This document shows, piece by piece, positions 54,421 through 63,495 of a stretch of DNA of 64,000 nucleotides. Under the pieces are notes generated by a model that saw only the letters and a program-made list of their open reading frames with translations, had not been told where the DNA came from and did no database searches. The stretch lies in contig NZ_JACSQK010000006.1 of NCBI RefSeq assembly GCF_014836675.1, positions 333,214 through 397,213 on the forward strand, in the 5' to 3' direction. The position numbers and the translations under genes were made by a program. Within the stretch, counting starts at the first letter, position 1, and each line of letters begins with the position of its first letter. Origin of the DNA: Comamonas avium. GTDB lineage: Bacteria > Pseudomonadota > Gammaproteobacteria > Burkholderiales > Burkholderiaceae_C.

Positions 54421-56088
54421 ATGGTGTACAAAAAATACCGCCACACATGGCTGTTAACAGGGGTTGTGGCAACTGGCCTGTGGCTGTCGGGCTGCTCGCC
54501 CAAGAGCGGTGCTGCTGAAGATGCGCAAGTGCAGGCCGGCGCGCCGATTCCGGGTGGCACGCTCGTGTATCTGGAGCAGCAGGCCCACACCAGCCTGTAT
54601 CCGCCAGCAGGGGGCTTTTATCCAAACGGCGGCATTCTGAATCAGATCACAGACAAACTGACTTATCAGAACCCTGAAACCCTGGAGATTGAACCCTGGA
54701 TTGCCCAGGCATGGACGATCAGCAACGATGCCACCGAATACAGCTTCAAGTTGCGTGAAGGCGTAACTTTCTCGGACGGTACCCCGCTGGATGCTGCCGC
54801 TGTCGCCAAAAACTTCGACACCTTCGGGCTGGGCAACAAGGCGCTTAAGCACTCGGTATCCGAGGTCATCAACAACTACCAGCGCAGTGAGGTGGTGGAT
54901 GCACACACCGTCAAGTTCTATTTCAGCCAGCCTTCGCCGGGTTTTCTGCAAGCCACTTCGGTGATCGGCTCGGGCCTGGTGTCGCCTGCAACACTGGCTC
55001 ACCCGCTGGATGAGTTGGGGGATGCAACCAAGGTTATTGGCTCTGGCCCATTTGTGGTAGCCCGCGAAACCTTGGGTAAAGAGCTGCATCTGGCTGCGCG
55101 CAAGGACTATGCGTGGGGGCCCATCAAACTGGCGCACCAGGGGCGTGCAAGGCTGGATGGCATACAGATTGTGGTGGCCCCCGAAGACGGTGTGCGCATT
55201 GGTGCGCTGCTGGCAGGGCAAGCGGGGTTTATTCGCCAGATTCAGGCGTATGACGAAAAGCGTGTGCAGGCAAAGCAGTTTCCCATCTATGCCTCATCGA
55301 CACGGGGGATAAACGACAGTCTGGCCTTCCGCCCTGACAACCCGTTGGTGGCTGATGTCCGCGTGCGCAAGGCCTTATTGCACGCCACTGATGCCCAGCA
55401 GATCGTACAGACACTGTTCTCTGAGCACTATCCGCAGGCCACAGGTGTCATCGTGTCCACGGCGGCGGGCTATGCGGATCTGTCGGACAAGCTGAAATTC
55501 GACCCAGAACAGGCCAGGGCGCTGCTGGATGAAGCGGGCTGGAAGCCCGGCCCCGGTGGCGTGCGCGAGAAGGACGGCCAGCCTCTGGTGCTGTCAACCT
55601 ATGAGTCGCTCAACTATGTGCAGAACAAAGAAGTGCTGCAACTGATCGCCCAGCAATGGGCGCAGGTGGGTGTCAGGTTCAATGTGTTGGCGGGCGACTC
55701 AGGTAGCAAGACGCTGGACAGTTTGGATCCGCTCAAAACCCCCGTGATTCCGGCCATGGTAGGCCGCGCCGATCCGGACGTGATCAAGAGCAACTATTAC
55801 CCGACCAACCGCAATCTGTTGCTGCAAAAAGGCGGTGTGAGCCAGAAGGTCAACAATTTTGTCGACGACCGGCTCAACAGCTTGTTGGATGCCATTGCCC
55901 GGGAACCGGTCACCACCCAAAGATTGGAGCTGACGCGTGAGGTGCAGCACTATCTGGTGGATCAAGCCTACGTGATTCCTTTGTTTGAGGAGCCCCAGGT
56001 TTTTGCGGGCGCCCCTTGGGTCAAGGATGTGGCTTTTGAATCGGTGGGCCGCCCCAGTTTTTATGCCACTTGGCTTGACAAGCACTGA
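54421..56088 (+). CDS. Peptide-type ABC transporter lipoprotein receptor, copy 2
   Basis: 555 residues from the ATG at 54421, with GAGGG upstream; an in-frame TTG at 54406 overlaps copy 1. Lipobox VVATGLWLSGC. It aligns with copy 1 along its whole length (for example GGFYPNGGILNQITDKLTYQ and AAAVAKNFDTFGLGNKALK), so the pair arose by tandem duplication. Both are intact and both keep the lipobox, suggesting two ligand ranges served by one permease. Confidence 0.9.
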   Translation: MVYKKYRHTWLLTGVVATGLWLSGCSPKSGAAEDAQVQAGAPIPGGTLVYLEQQAHTSLYPPAGGFYPNGGILNQITDKLTYQNPETLEIEPWIAQAWTISNDATEYSFKLREGVTFSDGTPLDAAAVAKNFDTFGLGNKALKHSVSEVINNYQRSEVVDAHTVKFYFSQPSPGFLQATSVIGSGLVSPATLAHPLDELGDATKVIGSGPFVVARETLGKELHLAARKDYAWGPIKLAHQGRARLDGIQIVVAPEDGVRIGALLAGQAGFIRQIQAYDEKRVQAKQFPIYASSTRGINDSLAFRPDNPLVADVRVRKALLHATDAQQIVQTLFSEHYPQATGVIVSTAAGYADLSDKLKFDPEQARALLDEAGWKPGPGGVREKDGQPLVLSTYESLNYVQNKEVLQLIAQQWAQVGVRFNVLAGDSGSKTLDSLDPLKTPVIPAMVGRADPDVIKSNYYPTNRNLLLQKGGVSQKVNNFVDDRLNSLLDAIAREPVTTQRLELTREVQHYLVDQAYVIPLFEEPQVFAGAPWVKDVAFESVGRPSFYATWLDKH

Positions 56089-56103
56089 GACGGAGGCCTG
56101 CGC

Positions 56104-57045
56104 ATGATGAACACCTATCTCTTACGCCGCATCGGTCAGGCTCTGCTGGTGTTGTGGGCCGCGTTCACCACGTCGTTTGTGTTGCTGCAGTTGATGCCAG
56201 GCGATGCGGTGTTGATCAAGTTTCTCAATCCTGATCTGGGTTTGGGGCCAGAGCAGATTGCCGAGATACAGGCCGCCTACGGAACGGATCAGCCCGCCTG
56301 GCGCCAGTACCTGCATACGCTGGGCCAGTTTCTGACAGGAAATTTTGGGTATTCGCTGCAGGCCGGTGTGCCCGTCAGTGAAGGGCTGATTACCAACTTG
56401 CCTCCAACCTTGCGGTTGGCGGCTTTGGGGTTGGCCGTCGCCTTGCTGCTGGCACTGGCACTGGCCTTGGCGGCCAGTGTGGTGCGGGTTCAAAGTGTGC
56501 GCGCATTGCTGCAGTCGCTGCCTTCGCTGTTTGTGTCCATACCGGTGTTTTGGCTGGGCATCATGCTGATCCAGTGGGTGTCCTTCCGGCTGGGGTGGGT
56601 GCCGGTAATCAATCCTGGCCCCTGGCAAGGCTTGATCTTGCCAACGCTGACGCTGGCGGTGCCTATTTCTGCACCGTTGGCGCAGATTTTGATGCGCAAT
56701 CTGGATGCCGCCATGGCCCAGCCTTATGTGGCTGTGGCACGTGCCAAAGGGGCATCGCAGTTGCATGTGCTGCTGCGTCATGCCGCTCCCAATGCCTTGC
56801 TGCCTGTGCTGACCATGGCTGGTGTGCTGTTTGGTGAGTTGCTGGCGGGTGCCGTGGTGACCGAAGCCGTGTTCGGTCTCAACGGTCTGGGCAGTCTGAC
56901 CCAGCAGGCCGTTGGCAACCAAGACACCGCCGTGCTGCAAGCCGTGGTGATGGTGTCGGCAACGGCTTTTGTGATGATCAATCTGATGGTGGATCTGCTC
57001 TATCCCTGGCTGGATCCACGGCTGCGCAATGCGGTAGGAGGCTGA
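56104..57045 (+). CDS. Dipeptide/oligopeptide-type ABC permease, DppB-like
   Basis: 313 residues, GGAGG upstream. Six membrane helices, with the DppB N-terminus LLRRIGQALLVLWAAFTTSFV and LQLMPGDAV, and the coupling loop YVAVARAKGASQLHVLLRHA. It is the first of two permease genes that serve both receptors. Confidence 0.92.
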   Translation: MMNTYLLRRIGQALLVLWAAFTTSFVLLQLMPGDAVLIKFLNPDLGLGPEQIAEIQAAYGTDQPAWRQYLHTLGQFLTGNFGYSLQAGVPVSEGLITNLPPTLRLAALGLAVALLLALALALAASVVRVQSVRALLQSLPSLFVSIPVFWLGIMLIQWVSFRLGWVPVINPGPWQGLILPTLTLAVPISAPLAQILMRNLDAAMAQPYVAVARAKGASQLHVLLRHAAPNALLPVLTMAGVLFGELLAGAVVTEAVFGLNGLGSLTQQAVGNQDTAVLQAVVMVSATAFVMINLMVDLLYPWLDPRLRNAVGG

Positions 57046-57049
57046 TGCG

Positions 57050-57994
57050 ATGAATGCATTCACACACAACGAAGATTTGGTGCTACAGGCGTCTTCAGTC
57101 ACTGAGGGCAAGGCCCATCAGCAACTCCAGCAAGTCGAGAAAGTACAAACTGTGCCTTGGTCTTATCGCCCGGCCTTGCAAGCTGCATTGCGACGCGCCG
57201 CGCGCATGCCTCTAGGATTGTGGCTGGCGTGGAGTGTGGTCATTTTGGTGCTGCTGTGGGCCGTCTTGCCCGGTTGGTTCAGCGGCCATGATCCGCTCGT
57301 CGGTCAGGCGGGGCAGCAGTTACAGGCACCGGGCTCTGGCCATTGGCTGGGGACGGATGCTTTGGGGCGCGACGTTTGGACTCGCGTGGTTCATGGCGCT
57401 GTGCACTCGCTGGCTGGGGCACTGGTGGCGGTGGGTGTGGGCTTGGTGGTGGGTACAACTTTGGGTTTGCTGGCTGGTGCGCTAGGAGGGCGCATCGACG
57501 ATGCCCTGATGCGTCTGGTTGATGTGCTGCTGGCAGTGCCTTCTTTGTTGCTGTCACTGACCATCATCATCGTCCTGGGCTTTGGTACGGTGAATGCCGC
57601 GATTGCCGTGGGCGTGGCCTCGGTGGCCAGTTTTGCGCGGTTGGTGCGCTCAGAGGTGGTGCGGGTGCGCAGAACGGAGTATGTGGAAGCGGCCTTCGGC
57701 AGCGGCGGACGTTTCAGCGCCGTGCTGTGGCGGCATGTGCTGCCCAATTCGCTGACATCGGTGGTGGCGTTGGCCGCACTGCAGTTCGGGACGGCCATTT
57801 TGGCGATCGCCACGCTGGGTTTTCTGGGCTATGGCGCTCCACCACCCACTCCCGAGTGGGGGCTGTTGATTGCAGAGGGGCGTAACTACTTGTCTACTGC
57901 GTGGTGGCTGACCACTGCGCCTGGGCTGGTGGTCGTGGCAATGGTGCTGGCGGTCAATCGCATCAGCGCTTCATTGTCAGGAGGCCAACCATGA
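57050..57994 (+). CDS. Dipeptide/oligopeptide-type ABC permease, DppC-like
   Basis: 314 residues starting four bases after the previous gene. An N-terminal cytoplasmic extension of about 45 residues precedes GHDPLVGQAGQQLQAPGSGH and the DppC hallmark LGTDALGRDVWTRVVHGA. The coupling loop is RTEYVEAAFGSGGRFSAVLW. The stop overlaps the start of the ATPase gene (ATGA at 57991). Confidence 0.92.
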   Translation: MNAFTHNEDLVLQASSVTEGKAHQQLQQVEKVQTVPWSYRPALQAALRRAARMPLGLWLAWSVVILVLLWAVLPGWFSGHDPLVGQAGQQLQAPGSGHWLGTDALGRDVWTRVVHGAVHSLAGALVAVGVGLVVGTTLGLLAGALGGRIDDALMRLVDVLLAVPSLLLSLTIIIVLGFGTVNAAIAVGVASVASFARLVRSEVVRVRRTEYVEAAFGSGGRFSAVLWRHVLPNSLTSVVALAALQFGTAILAIATLGFLGYGAPPPTPEWGLLIAEGRNYLSTAWWLTTAPGLVVVAMVLAVNRISASLSGGQP

Positions 57995-59742
57995 GCGCTT
58001 GGCAATTCTGGCGGCAACGTTTGCTGCGTACGGCTGGGCAGCCGCCTGTTCTCCCCGCAGTTACGGTTTCAGGTGTCGATGCTGTATTGGAAATCGACAA
58101 CCTGCAAATCGCCTACCGTGAAGGTGATCAGCTGCGGCAGGTTGTGCATGGTGTGTCTCTGACAGTGCGTCCTGGCGAGGTGGTGGCCTTGGTGGGTGAG
58201 TCGGGTTCGGGTAAATCCACCACCTCGCAGGCCGCTATTGGCCTGCTGCCCAGCAATGGTCAGGTCGTGGGTGGAAGCATTCGCCTTCTCGGCCAGGACG
58301 TGACCTATGCCGGGCAGGCGCAGTGGCGCAGCCTGCGTGGGCGGGTGTTGAGCCTGGTGCCGCAAGACCCTGGCGCATCTTTGAACCCGGTGCGCACCAT
58401 TGGCGCTCAGGTGGCTGAGGTGCTGCAGTTGCATGGCTGGCGCGATGCTACAGCCATTGAAAAACAGGTGGTAGATCTGCTGCGAAAGGTGGGCATGACA
58501 CGACCTGAGCTGCGCTACCGCCAGTACCCGCATGAACTTTCAGGGGGCATGAAGCAGCGTGTATTGATTGCCATGGCCGTGGCTTTGAAACCAGCGCTGA
58601 TCATTGCGGATGAGCCCACCAGTGCATTGGACGTCACCGTACAGCGTCGTATTCTGGATCTGATCGACACCCTGCGCCGCGAGACGGGCACGGCCGTGCT
58701 GTTGGTGACCCATGACTTGGGTGTGGCGGCTGACCGCTCGCACCGCATCGTGGTGCTGCGCCATGGCCGTATTCAGGAGGCCGGTGAAACCTTGAAGGTG
58801 CTGCGCCAGCCGCAAAGCAGCTACGCACGCCAGTTGCTGGCCGATGCGCCCGCCTTGTCTGCTCCGCCTGCCCGGGCAGCGTTGCCTGAAAACACGACGG
58901 ATGACTGGGCTGTTCAGGTGCAGGGACTGCGCCAGCAGTTTGTGGTGCCCGGTCACGTTGAACCCTTCAAGGCGGTCGATGGCGTGTCTTTCCAGGTACA
59001 GCGTGGCAGTACGCATGCGATTGTGGGCGAGTCAGGATCGGGCAAGACCACCACTATTCGTGCGCTGGTGGGACTGCTGCGGCCAACGCAAGGGCAGATT
59101 CACATTGCAGGCGTGGATGTCACCGCTTTGCGTGGTGAGGCGTTGCGGCAATTTCGGCGCAAGGTGCAACTGGTGTACCAGAACCCTTTCGCATCGCTGG
59201 ACCCGCGCCAGTCGGTGTTCGACATTGTTGAAGAGCCGTTGCGCAATTTCGATCGCTTGCCTGTGGCGGTGCGCCGTCAGCGTGTTCAAGAGACGTTGGC
59301 CCGTGTGGCGCTGGCCAGTGAGCTACAGACGCGCAAGCCCCATGCATTGTCTGGCGGGCAGCGTCAGCGCGTTGCCATCGCCCGTGCTTTGGTACTGCAG
59401 CCTGAAGTATTGGTGCTTGACGAAGCTGTATCTGCCCTCGATGTAACCGTGCAGGCGCAGATTTTGAAGCTTTTAGAAACGTTGCAGCAGCAACTGCAAT
59501 TGACCTATGTGTTTGTTACGCATGACCTATCGGTGGTGCGCCAGATCGCCCATACCGTCTCCGTGCTTCAACACGGCAAGGTGGTAGAGCAGGGCTCGGT
59601 GGAGCAGGTCTTTCTGCACCCACGCAGCCATTACACCCGTGAACTGATCGCTGCCATTCCTGGCACAAGGAGTACTGATTTTGTCCAATCTCACCCCATT
59701 CCCGAAGAAACGCCTGGGCTACTTCAGCCGCTTGCTGGATGA
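57991..59742 (+). CDS. Double-domain ABC ATPase (DppD-DppF fusion)
   Basis: 583 residues from the ATG at 57991, GGAGG at 57980. Two complete ATPase domains: Walker A GESGSGKST and LSGGMKQRV, LIIADEPTSALDVT in the first half; GESGSGKTT, LSGGQRQRVAIARA and VLVLDEAVSALDVT in the second. Note DEA in place of DEP in the second Walker B tail. The C-terminal 20 residues are encoded in a 62-base overlap with the next gene. It powers the permease pair. Confidence 0.93.
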   Translation: MSAWQFWRQRLLRTAGQPPVLPAVTVSGVDAVLEIDNLQIAYREGDQLRQVVHGVSLTVRPGEVVALVGESGSGKSTTSQAAIGLLPSNGQVVGGSIRLLGQDVTYAGQAQWRSLRGRVLSLVPQDPGASLNPVRTIGAQVAEVLQLHGWRDATAIEKQVVDLLRKVGMTRPELRYRQYPHELSGGMKQRVLIAMAVALKPALIIADEPTSALDVTVQRRILDLIDTLRRETGTAVLLVTHDLGVAADRSHRIVVLRHGRIQEAGETLKVLRQPQSSYARQLLADAPALSAPPARAALPENTTDDWAVQVQGLRQQFVVPGHVEPFKAVDGVSFQVQRGSTHAIVGESGSGKTTTIRALVGLLRPTQGQIHIAGVDVTALRGEALRQFRRKVQLVYQNPFASLDPRQSVFDIVEEPLRNFDRLPVAVRRQRVQETLARVALASELQTRKPHALSGGQRQRVAIARALVLQPEVLVLDEAVSALDVTVQAQILKLLETLQQQLQLTYVFVTHDLSVVRQIAHTVSVLQHGKVVEQGSVEQVFLHPRSHYTRELIAAIPGTRSTDFVQSHPIPEETPGLLQPLAG

Positions 59743-60769
59743 TGTGCCTGCCGCCGAGCGCTATCGCTTGGTGACCGAGCAGATTGCACACGCCGAGGCG
59801 CTGGGCTTTGACTCTGCATGGGTGGCACAGCACCATTTCCATGAAAACGAGGGCGGCTTGCCCTCTCCCCTGGTATTTTTGGCCCATGTCGCGCAGCGTA
59901 CGCAGCGCATCCGGCTGGGCACGGGTGTAGTGACATTGAGCATGGAAAACGCCATCCGCGTGGCCGAAGACACCGCAGTGCTGGATCTGCTGTCTGGTGG
60001 GCGGCTGGAAGTGGGGCTGGGCACGGGCGGTACGGCGGAGTCGTTTGAAGCCTTTGGTGTGGCCAGCCATGAACGGGGCGCTGTGTATGGGCGCAATCTC
60101 GAGATTTTGCGTGCGGCCTGGCGTGGTGATGCGCTTCAAGGCGGGGTGCGTATCTACCCCGCAGCACCCCATTTGCTGCAGCGCGTATGGCAAGCCACGT
60201 TCTCTGTGGAGGGCGGGCAGCGCGCAGGTGCCGCTGGCGAAGGTTTGATGCTCTCACGCACCCAGCCGCGCCCTGAGCAAGCGCCGCATTTGACGTTGTC
60301 GGACATTCAAAACCCCATCATCGATGCCTATCTGGCCGCTTTGCCGCAAGGGCAGGCTCCACGCATTCTGGGTTCTCGTTCTTTGCTCGTCACTGATCGC
60401 ACAGAAGATGCCTTGCGTTGGGCAGAAACAGGCTTGCGCCGCTTGGCTGTGCGCCATGCCAAGCCAGCGCCAGGACCTTTCCCACGTGTAAGCCCAGATG
60501 CACCGCTGGAAGAGCTGATTCGGGCCTATGACGTGCACATCGGCACCCCGGATGAGGTGATTGCGTCCTTGCAAGCCGATACCGCCTTGGCGCGCACGAC
60601 CGATCTGGTGTTCCAGGTGCACTCCATCGATCCACCGCATGAGGCCATCCTGCGTTCACTGGAGCTGACTGCCAAATATGTGGCGCCAGCTTTGGGATGG
60701 ACGGCCTCCAACCCAGCTTTTGCCAATCCATCCGTGTCTGCCGTCGAATCTGAACTGCAGCCCGCGTAA
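59681..60769 (+). CDS. Luciferase-like FMN-dependent monooxygenase (KPN_01858-like)
   Basis: 362 residues from a TTG start at 59681, supported by AAGGAG eight bases before it; this overlaps the ATPase gene by 62 bases. LLM fold: KKRLGYFSRLLDDVPAAERY, FDSAWVAQHHFHENEGGLPS, RIRLGTGVVTLSMENAIRVA and LLSGGRLEVGLGTGG. It needs a reduced flavin supplied by a separate reductase. Such enzymes split C-S bonds of sulfonates or thioethers or oxidise carbonyls; which one applies here is unknown. Confidence 0.88.
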   Translation: MSNLTPFPKKRLGYFSRLLDDVPAAERYRLVTEQIAHAEALGFDSAWVAQHHFHENEGGLPSPLVFLAHVAQRTQRIRLGTGVVTLSMENAIRVAEDTAVLDLLSGGRLEVGLGTGGTAESFEAFGVASHERGAVYGRNLEILRAAWRGDALQGGVRIYPAAPHLLQRVWQATFSVEGGQRAGAAGEGLMLSRTQPRPEQAPHLTLSDIQNPIIDAYLAALPQGQAPRILGSRSLLVTDRTEDALRWAETGLRRLAVRHAKPAPGPFPRVSPDAPLEELIRAYDVHIGTPDEVIASLQADTALARTTDLVFQVHSIDPPHEAILRSLELTAKYVAPALGWTASNPAFANPSVSAVESELQPA

Positions 60770-60784
60770 GACAGGAGTTAAACC

Positions 60785-62077
60785 ATGACCGAGCTATCGC
60801 ATACAAAATCCGGCGTTGTGGCGGGATTGCGCATTGACCATGTCGATGTGATCGATTTTCTGGCTGACATTGTTCCGGGAGACTGGTTGGACCATCTGCG
60901 CCGCACTCGGCCGGAAACGCGTTCCCAGGCGCAAAAAAGCCATGATGCGTTGTTCACGCCTGCGCAGCCTATTGCGGGCCAGGTTACCCGTGCTGAACGC
61001 CATGCAGTGGCAGCCTTTGTCGCACTGCTGCACCAGCAAGCGGAGGCGGCAGACTTTCATTTGCAGTTGCTCCAGGAGCTGTCTCCCACCTGGTTTTCTG
61101 CGGTGCGCAGTGCAGTGGCTGCCGGTGTGACGCAAGGGCCGTACGGGAAATTTCCTGCCGGGCCACTGAGCATTGAAAACCAAGAAGGGCTGGAGCTGCA
61201 GCTGTCTGATGCGCTGCGCGCTGTGCTGGGCGAGCGTTTGTATGCGGCCTTCCACCACGCGCATTTTCTGGTGTTCCACCCCCGTGACGCGGCGCCCGAA
61301 CGTGTGCGTGCGCTGGAGGCTGCTGGCTGGCTGCCTGACGACATTGTCGTGCTGTCTCAATTGGTTGCTTTTTTGAGTTTTCAACTGCGGGTAGTGGCGG
61401 GTCTGCGGGTGCTGGTGGAAGGCTGGGACGAGGCTATTGCTGTCCCAGCTACCCGTAGCGCCGTCTCTCAGACAGTGTCCGCAGGCCCTCCGCCAAGCTC
61501 TGTTGCGGGTGCTGCACCCGTCGTTTTCACTCAGGCTGAACTGCAATGGCAGGCTTGGCTGGAACCGCTGGATGAGAGCGCTCTGACAGAGCGCCACTTT
61601 GCTGGCCTTGTGGATGCGGCCAGAGCCAAATCGCCGTATTTCCGGCTGCTGGCGCGCGATCCGGACACACTGGGTGCACGCACCCGTACCGACAAAGACA
61701 TCTTCTACAACCCTGAGGCGGGCTTGCCGCGGGCAGAACGTGAATTGGCAGCGGCAGCAGCCTCGCGCTACAACGGCTGCATTTACTGTGCCTCGGTGCA
61801 CGCCCGCTTTGCCAGCCACTTTTCGCGGCGCAAGGACGATGTCCAGCGTTTGCTGGATGAGGGTGTGCAGGTCAACCTGGATCCGCGCTGGAATGCGATT
61901 GTGGATGCCAGCGTGGCTTTGAGCGCAACCCCACCGCGTTTGAATGCACATCACATTGCCGCTTTGCGCAACCAAGGCCTGGATGCCCAGGCTGCTGCAG
62001 ATTTGGTGCATGCAGCCGCATTCTTTAACTGGGCCAACCGCCTGATGCTGTCGCTGGGTGAGCCTCAGTACGCATAA
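60785..62077 (+). CDS. Fused CMD-domain / alkylhydroperoxidase-like protein
   Basis: 430 residues, AGGAG upstream. The N-terminal half (about 1-210) resembles the Avi_7170-type CMD protein (VIDFLADIVPGDWLDHLRR, VTRAERHAVAAFVALLHQQ) and contains no cysteine. A Ser/Ala/Pro linker leads to a second half of the Avi_7169 peroxidase type (DKDIFYNPEAGLPRAERELA) with the CxxC site YNGCIYCASVHARFASHF. These two are usually separate genes, from memory. The C-terminal half probably acts as an AhpD-like thiol peroxidase. It closes the operon before a terminator. Confidence 0.85.
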   Translation: MTELSHTKSGVVAGLRIDHVDVIDFLADIVPGDWLDHLRRTRPETRSQAQKSHDALFTPAQPIAGQVTRAERHAVAAFVALLHQQAEAADFHLQLLQELSPTWFSAVRSAVAAGVTQGPYGKFPAGPLSIENQEGLELQLSDALRAVLGERLYAAFHHAHFLVFHPRDAAPERVRALEAAGWLPDDIVVLSQLVAFLSFQLRVVAGLRVLVEGWDEAIAVPATRSAVSQTVSAGPPPSSVAGAAPVVFTQAELQWQAWLEPLDESALTERHFAGLVDAARAKSPYFRLLARDPDTLGARTRTDKDIFYNPEAGLPRAERELAAAAASRYNGCIYCASVHARFASHFSRRKDDVQRLLDEGVQVNLDPRWNAIVDASVALSATPPRLNAHHIAALRNQGLDAQAAADLVHAAAFFNWANRLMLSLGEPQYA

Positions 62078-62100
62078 CTCTGGTTGTTGCCTATTTCCCC

Positions 62101-62130
62101 GATCTCCGATGTTGGAGATCGAGGTTTTTT
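62101..62130 (+). terminator. Terminator of the receptor-monooxygenase operon
   Basis: Stem GATCTCC / GGAGATC with loop GATGTT, then GAGG and six T. The 317-base gap to 62394 holds no gene. Confidence 0.85.
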
Positions 62131-62310
62131 GCCCATGATTCACCCATGAAGCAATAGGCGTTTGAGATTGTGCACAGGGTGGGCGCTGTGCTTGCATCGT
62201 TGCTAGTGGTGCTTTTCGTGCAGCGAATCAACGGAGGCCAGGACTTTGGACTAAAGCGTCGCGGGTCCCTGTTTCGTGATTTGACCCCGTGGGGTTATGA
62301 CAAAGATAAA

Positions 62311-62334
62311 AAAAGGCAGCTGCAGCTGCCTTTT
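62311..62334 (-). terminator. Terminator for the leftward oxygenase gene
   Basis: Perfect 24-base palindrome AAAAGGCAGCTG / CAGCTGCCTTTT; more A on its left gives a longer U-run leftward. Confidence 0.8.
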
Positions 62335-62343
62335 AATTTTGAT

Positions 62344-62358
62344 AGCTGATAGCGCTTA
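62344..62358. repeat. Single arm of the palindromic repeat, copy D
   Basis: AGCTGATAGCGCTTA equals the arm of copy A with two differences. No convincing second arm was found; what follows merges with the stop codon of the oxygenase gene, so it is a half or decayed element. Confidence 0.55.
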
Positions 62359-62394
62359 TGAATACTGGGTCAGGTGCATATCTGATGAGTATTA

Positions 62395-63495
62395 TTAAGC
62401 ATAAGCCTGTGCGGCTTCTTTTTGCACTGGGTCCAGACTGGCGAGCGCAGCCAGATGCTCTGCATACTGCTGCGGGTAAAAGCGCTGGGCCACATCAAGG
62501 TGCGAGCGCACGCGGCCCTTCAGCGCATTGGTGCCAATATGACTGAACAAGGGGTTGAGCGGATCGCTCTCTGGCCCGCGTGCCTGGCTGGCCAGGTGCG
62601 CGGGCAGGCTTAAAAGCGGCACCTCGTGCGCATGCAGACTGGGTGAAAAGAAGTAAGCGATGGAGTAGCGGCTGACCCCGGCGCCGGGTGAGCGCACGCG
62701 GTGCACATTGGCGCGCAGGTAGCCGTTGGTAGCCAGCTCCAGCATTTCCCCGATGTTGATGACAAAAGCATTTTTGCGGGGTGGCACATCCAGCCAGCCT
62801 TGTGGCGTTTGCACTTGCAAACCACCGACTTGGTCTTGCAGCAGCAGGGTCAGCAAGCCGCCATCCTTGTGCGGGCCAACGCCTTGGTCGGGCTGGCCAC
62901 TGCCTTGGCCCGGGTAATGAATGATCTTGAGGCGATGGTTGTGCGGCGAGGCCACCAGTTGGTTCAGTGCAGTGGCCGGTTGCTCTAGGGCTACCAGAAA
63001 GGCTTTGAGCAGGCGCTGTGCCACGGCACGTGTCGTGTCCAGCCAGAGCAGAATTTCTGATTGCAAAGTGGGCTGCGCTTGGGGCCACTGGTTCGGGCCT
63101 TGCAGTCCCCACCACTGTGGCGTTTCGGGGCTTGGTGGCACGGCCGGCAGCTCTTCACCAAAGTCAATTTGTTCGCGCAGGTCGGGTTGCAGGCGGGTGA
63201 TTTCCCCGCCGACGCCGGTGTAGCCACGAAAGTGGCGGGTCTGCGCTATCGCGATTTGCTGCTTGGCGGCAGCGGGCAGCGCAAAAAACTGCCGGGCTGC
63301 AGCTTCCAGGTGGGCAATGTGTTCAGGCGAAATACCGTGCCCTTCAAGGTAGAAGAACCCGGTCTCACGCGCAATGTGCGCCAGGCGGCTGTGCGCGGGC
63401 GTGTGTTGCTCGCTGTCACCCAGCTCTTCCAGATTGATGACCGGCAGGGCATTGACGGCGGCACTGGCGGCCAAGGCGGAAGCAATGGTGCTCAT
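62395..63495 (-). CDS. 2OG-Fe(II) oxygenase, isopenicillin N synthase-like
   Basis: 366 residues, AGGAG before the ATG. DIOX_N region ALPVINLEELGDSE and ARETGFFYLEGHGI, then the iron and cosubstrate residues: HxD in VGPHKDGGLLTLLLQD, distal His in NVHRVRSP and RxS in SRYSIAYFF. The substrate is unknown. Its start overlaps the stop of the upstream PLP enzyme gene (ATGA at 63492), so the two are coupled. Confidence 0.9.
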   Translation of the reverse strand: MSTIASALAASAAVNALPVINLEELGDSEQHTPAHSRLAHIARETGFFYLEGHGISPEHIAHLEAAARQFFALPAAAKQQIAIAQTRHFRGYTGVGGEITRLQPDLREQIDFGEELPAVPPSPETPQWWGLQGPNQWPQAQPTLQSEILLWLDTTRAVAQRLLKAFLVALEQPATALNQLVASPHNHRLKIIHYPGQGSGQPDQGVGPHKDGGLLTLLLQDQVGGLQVQTPQGWLDVPPRKNAFVINIGEMLELATNGYLRANVHRVRSPGAGVSRYSIAYFFSPSLHAHEVPLLSLPAHLASQARGPESDPLNPLFSHIGTNALKGRVRSHLDVAQRFYPQQYAEHLAALASLDPVQKEAAQAYA

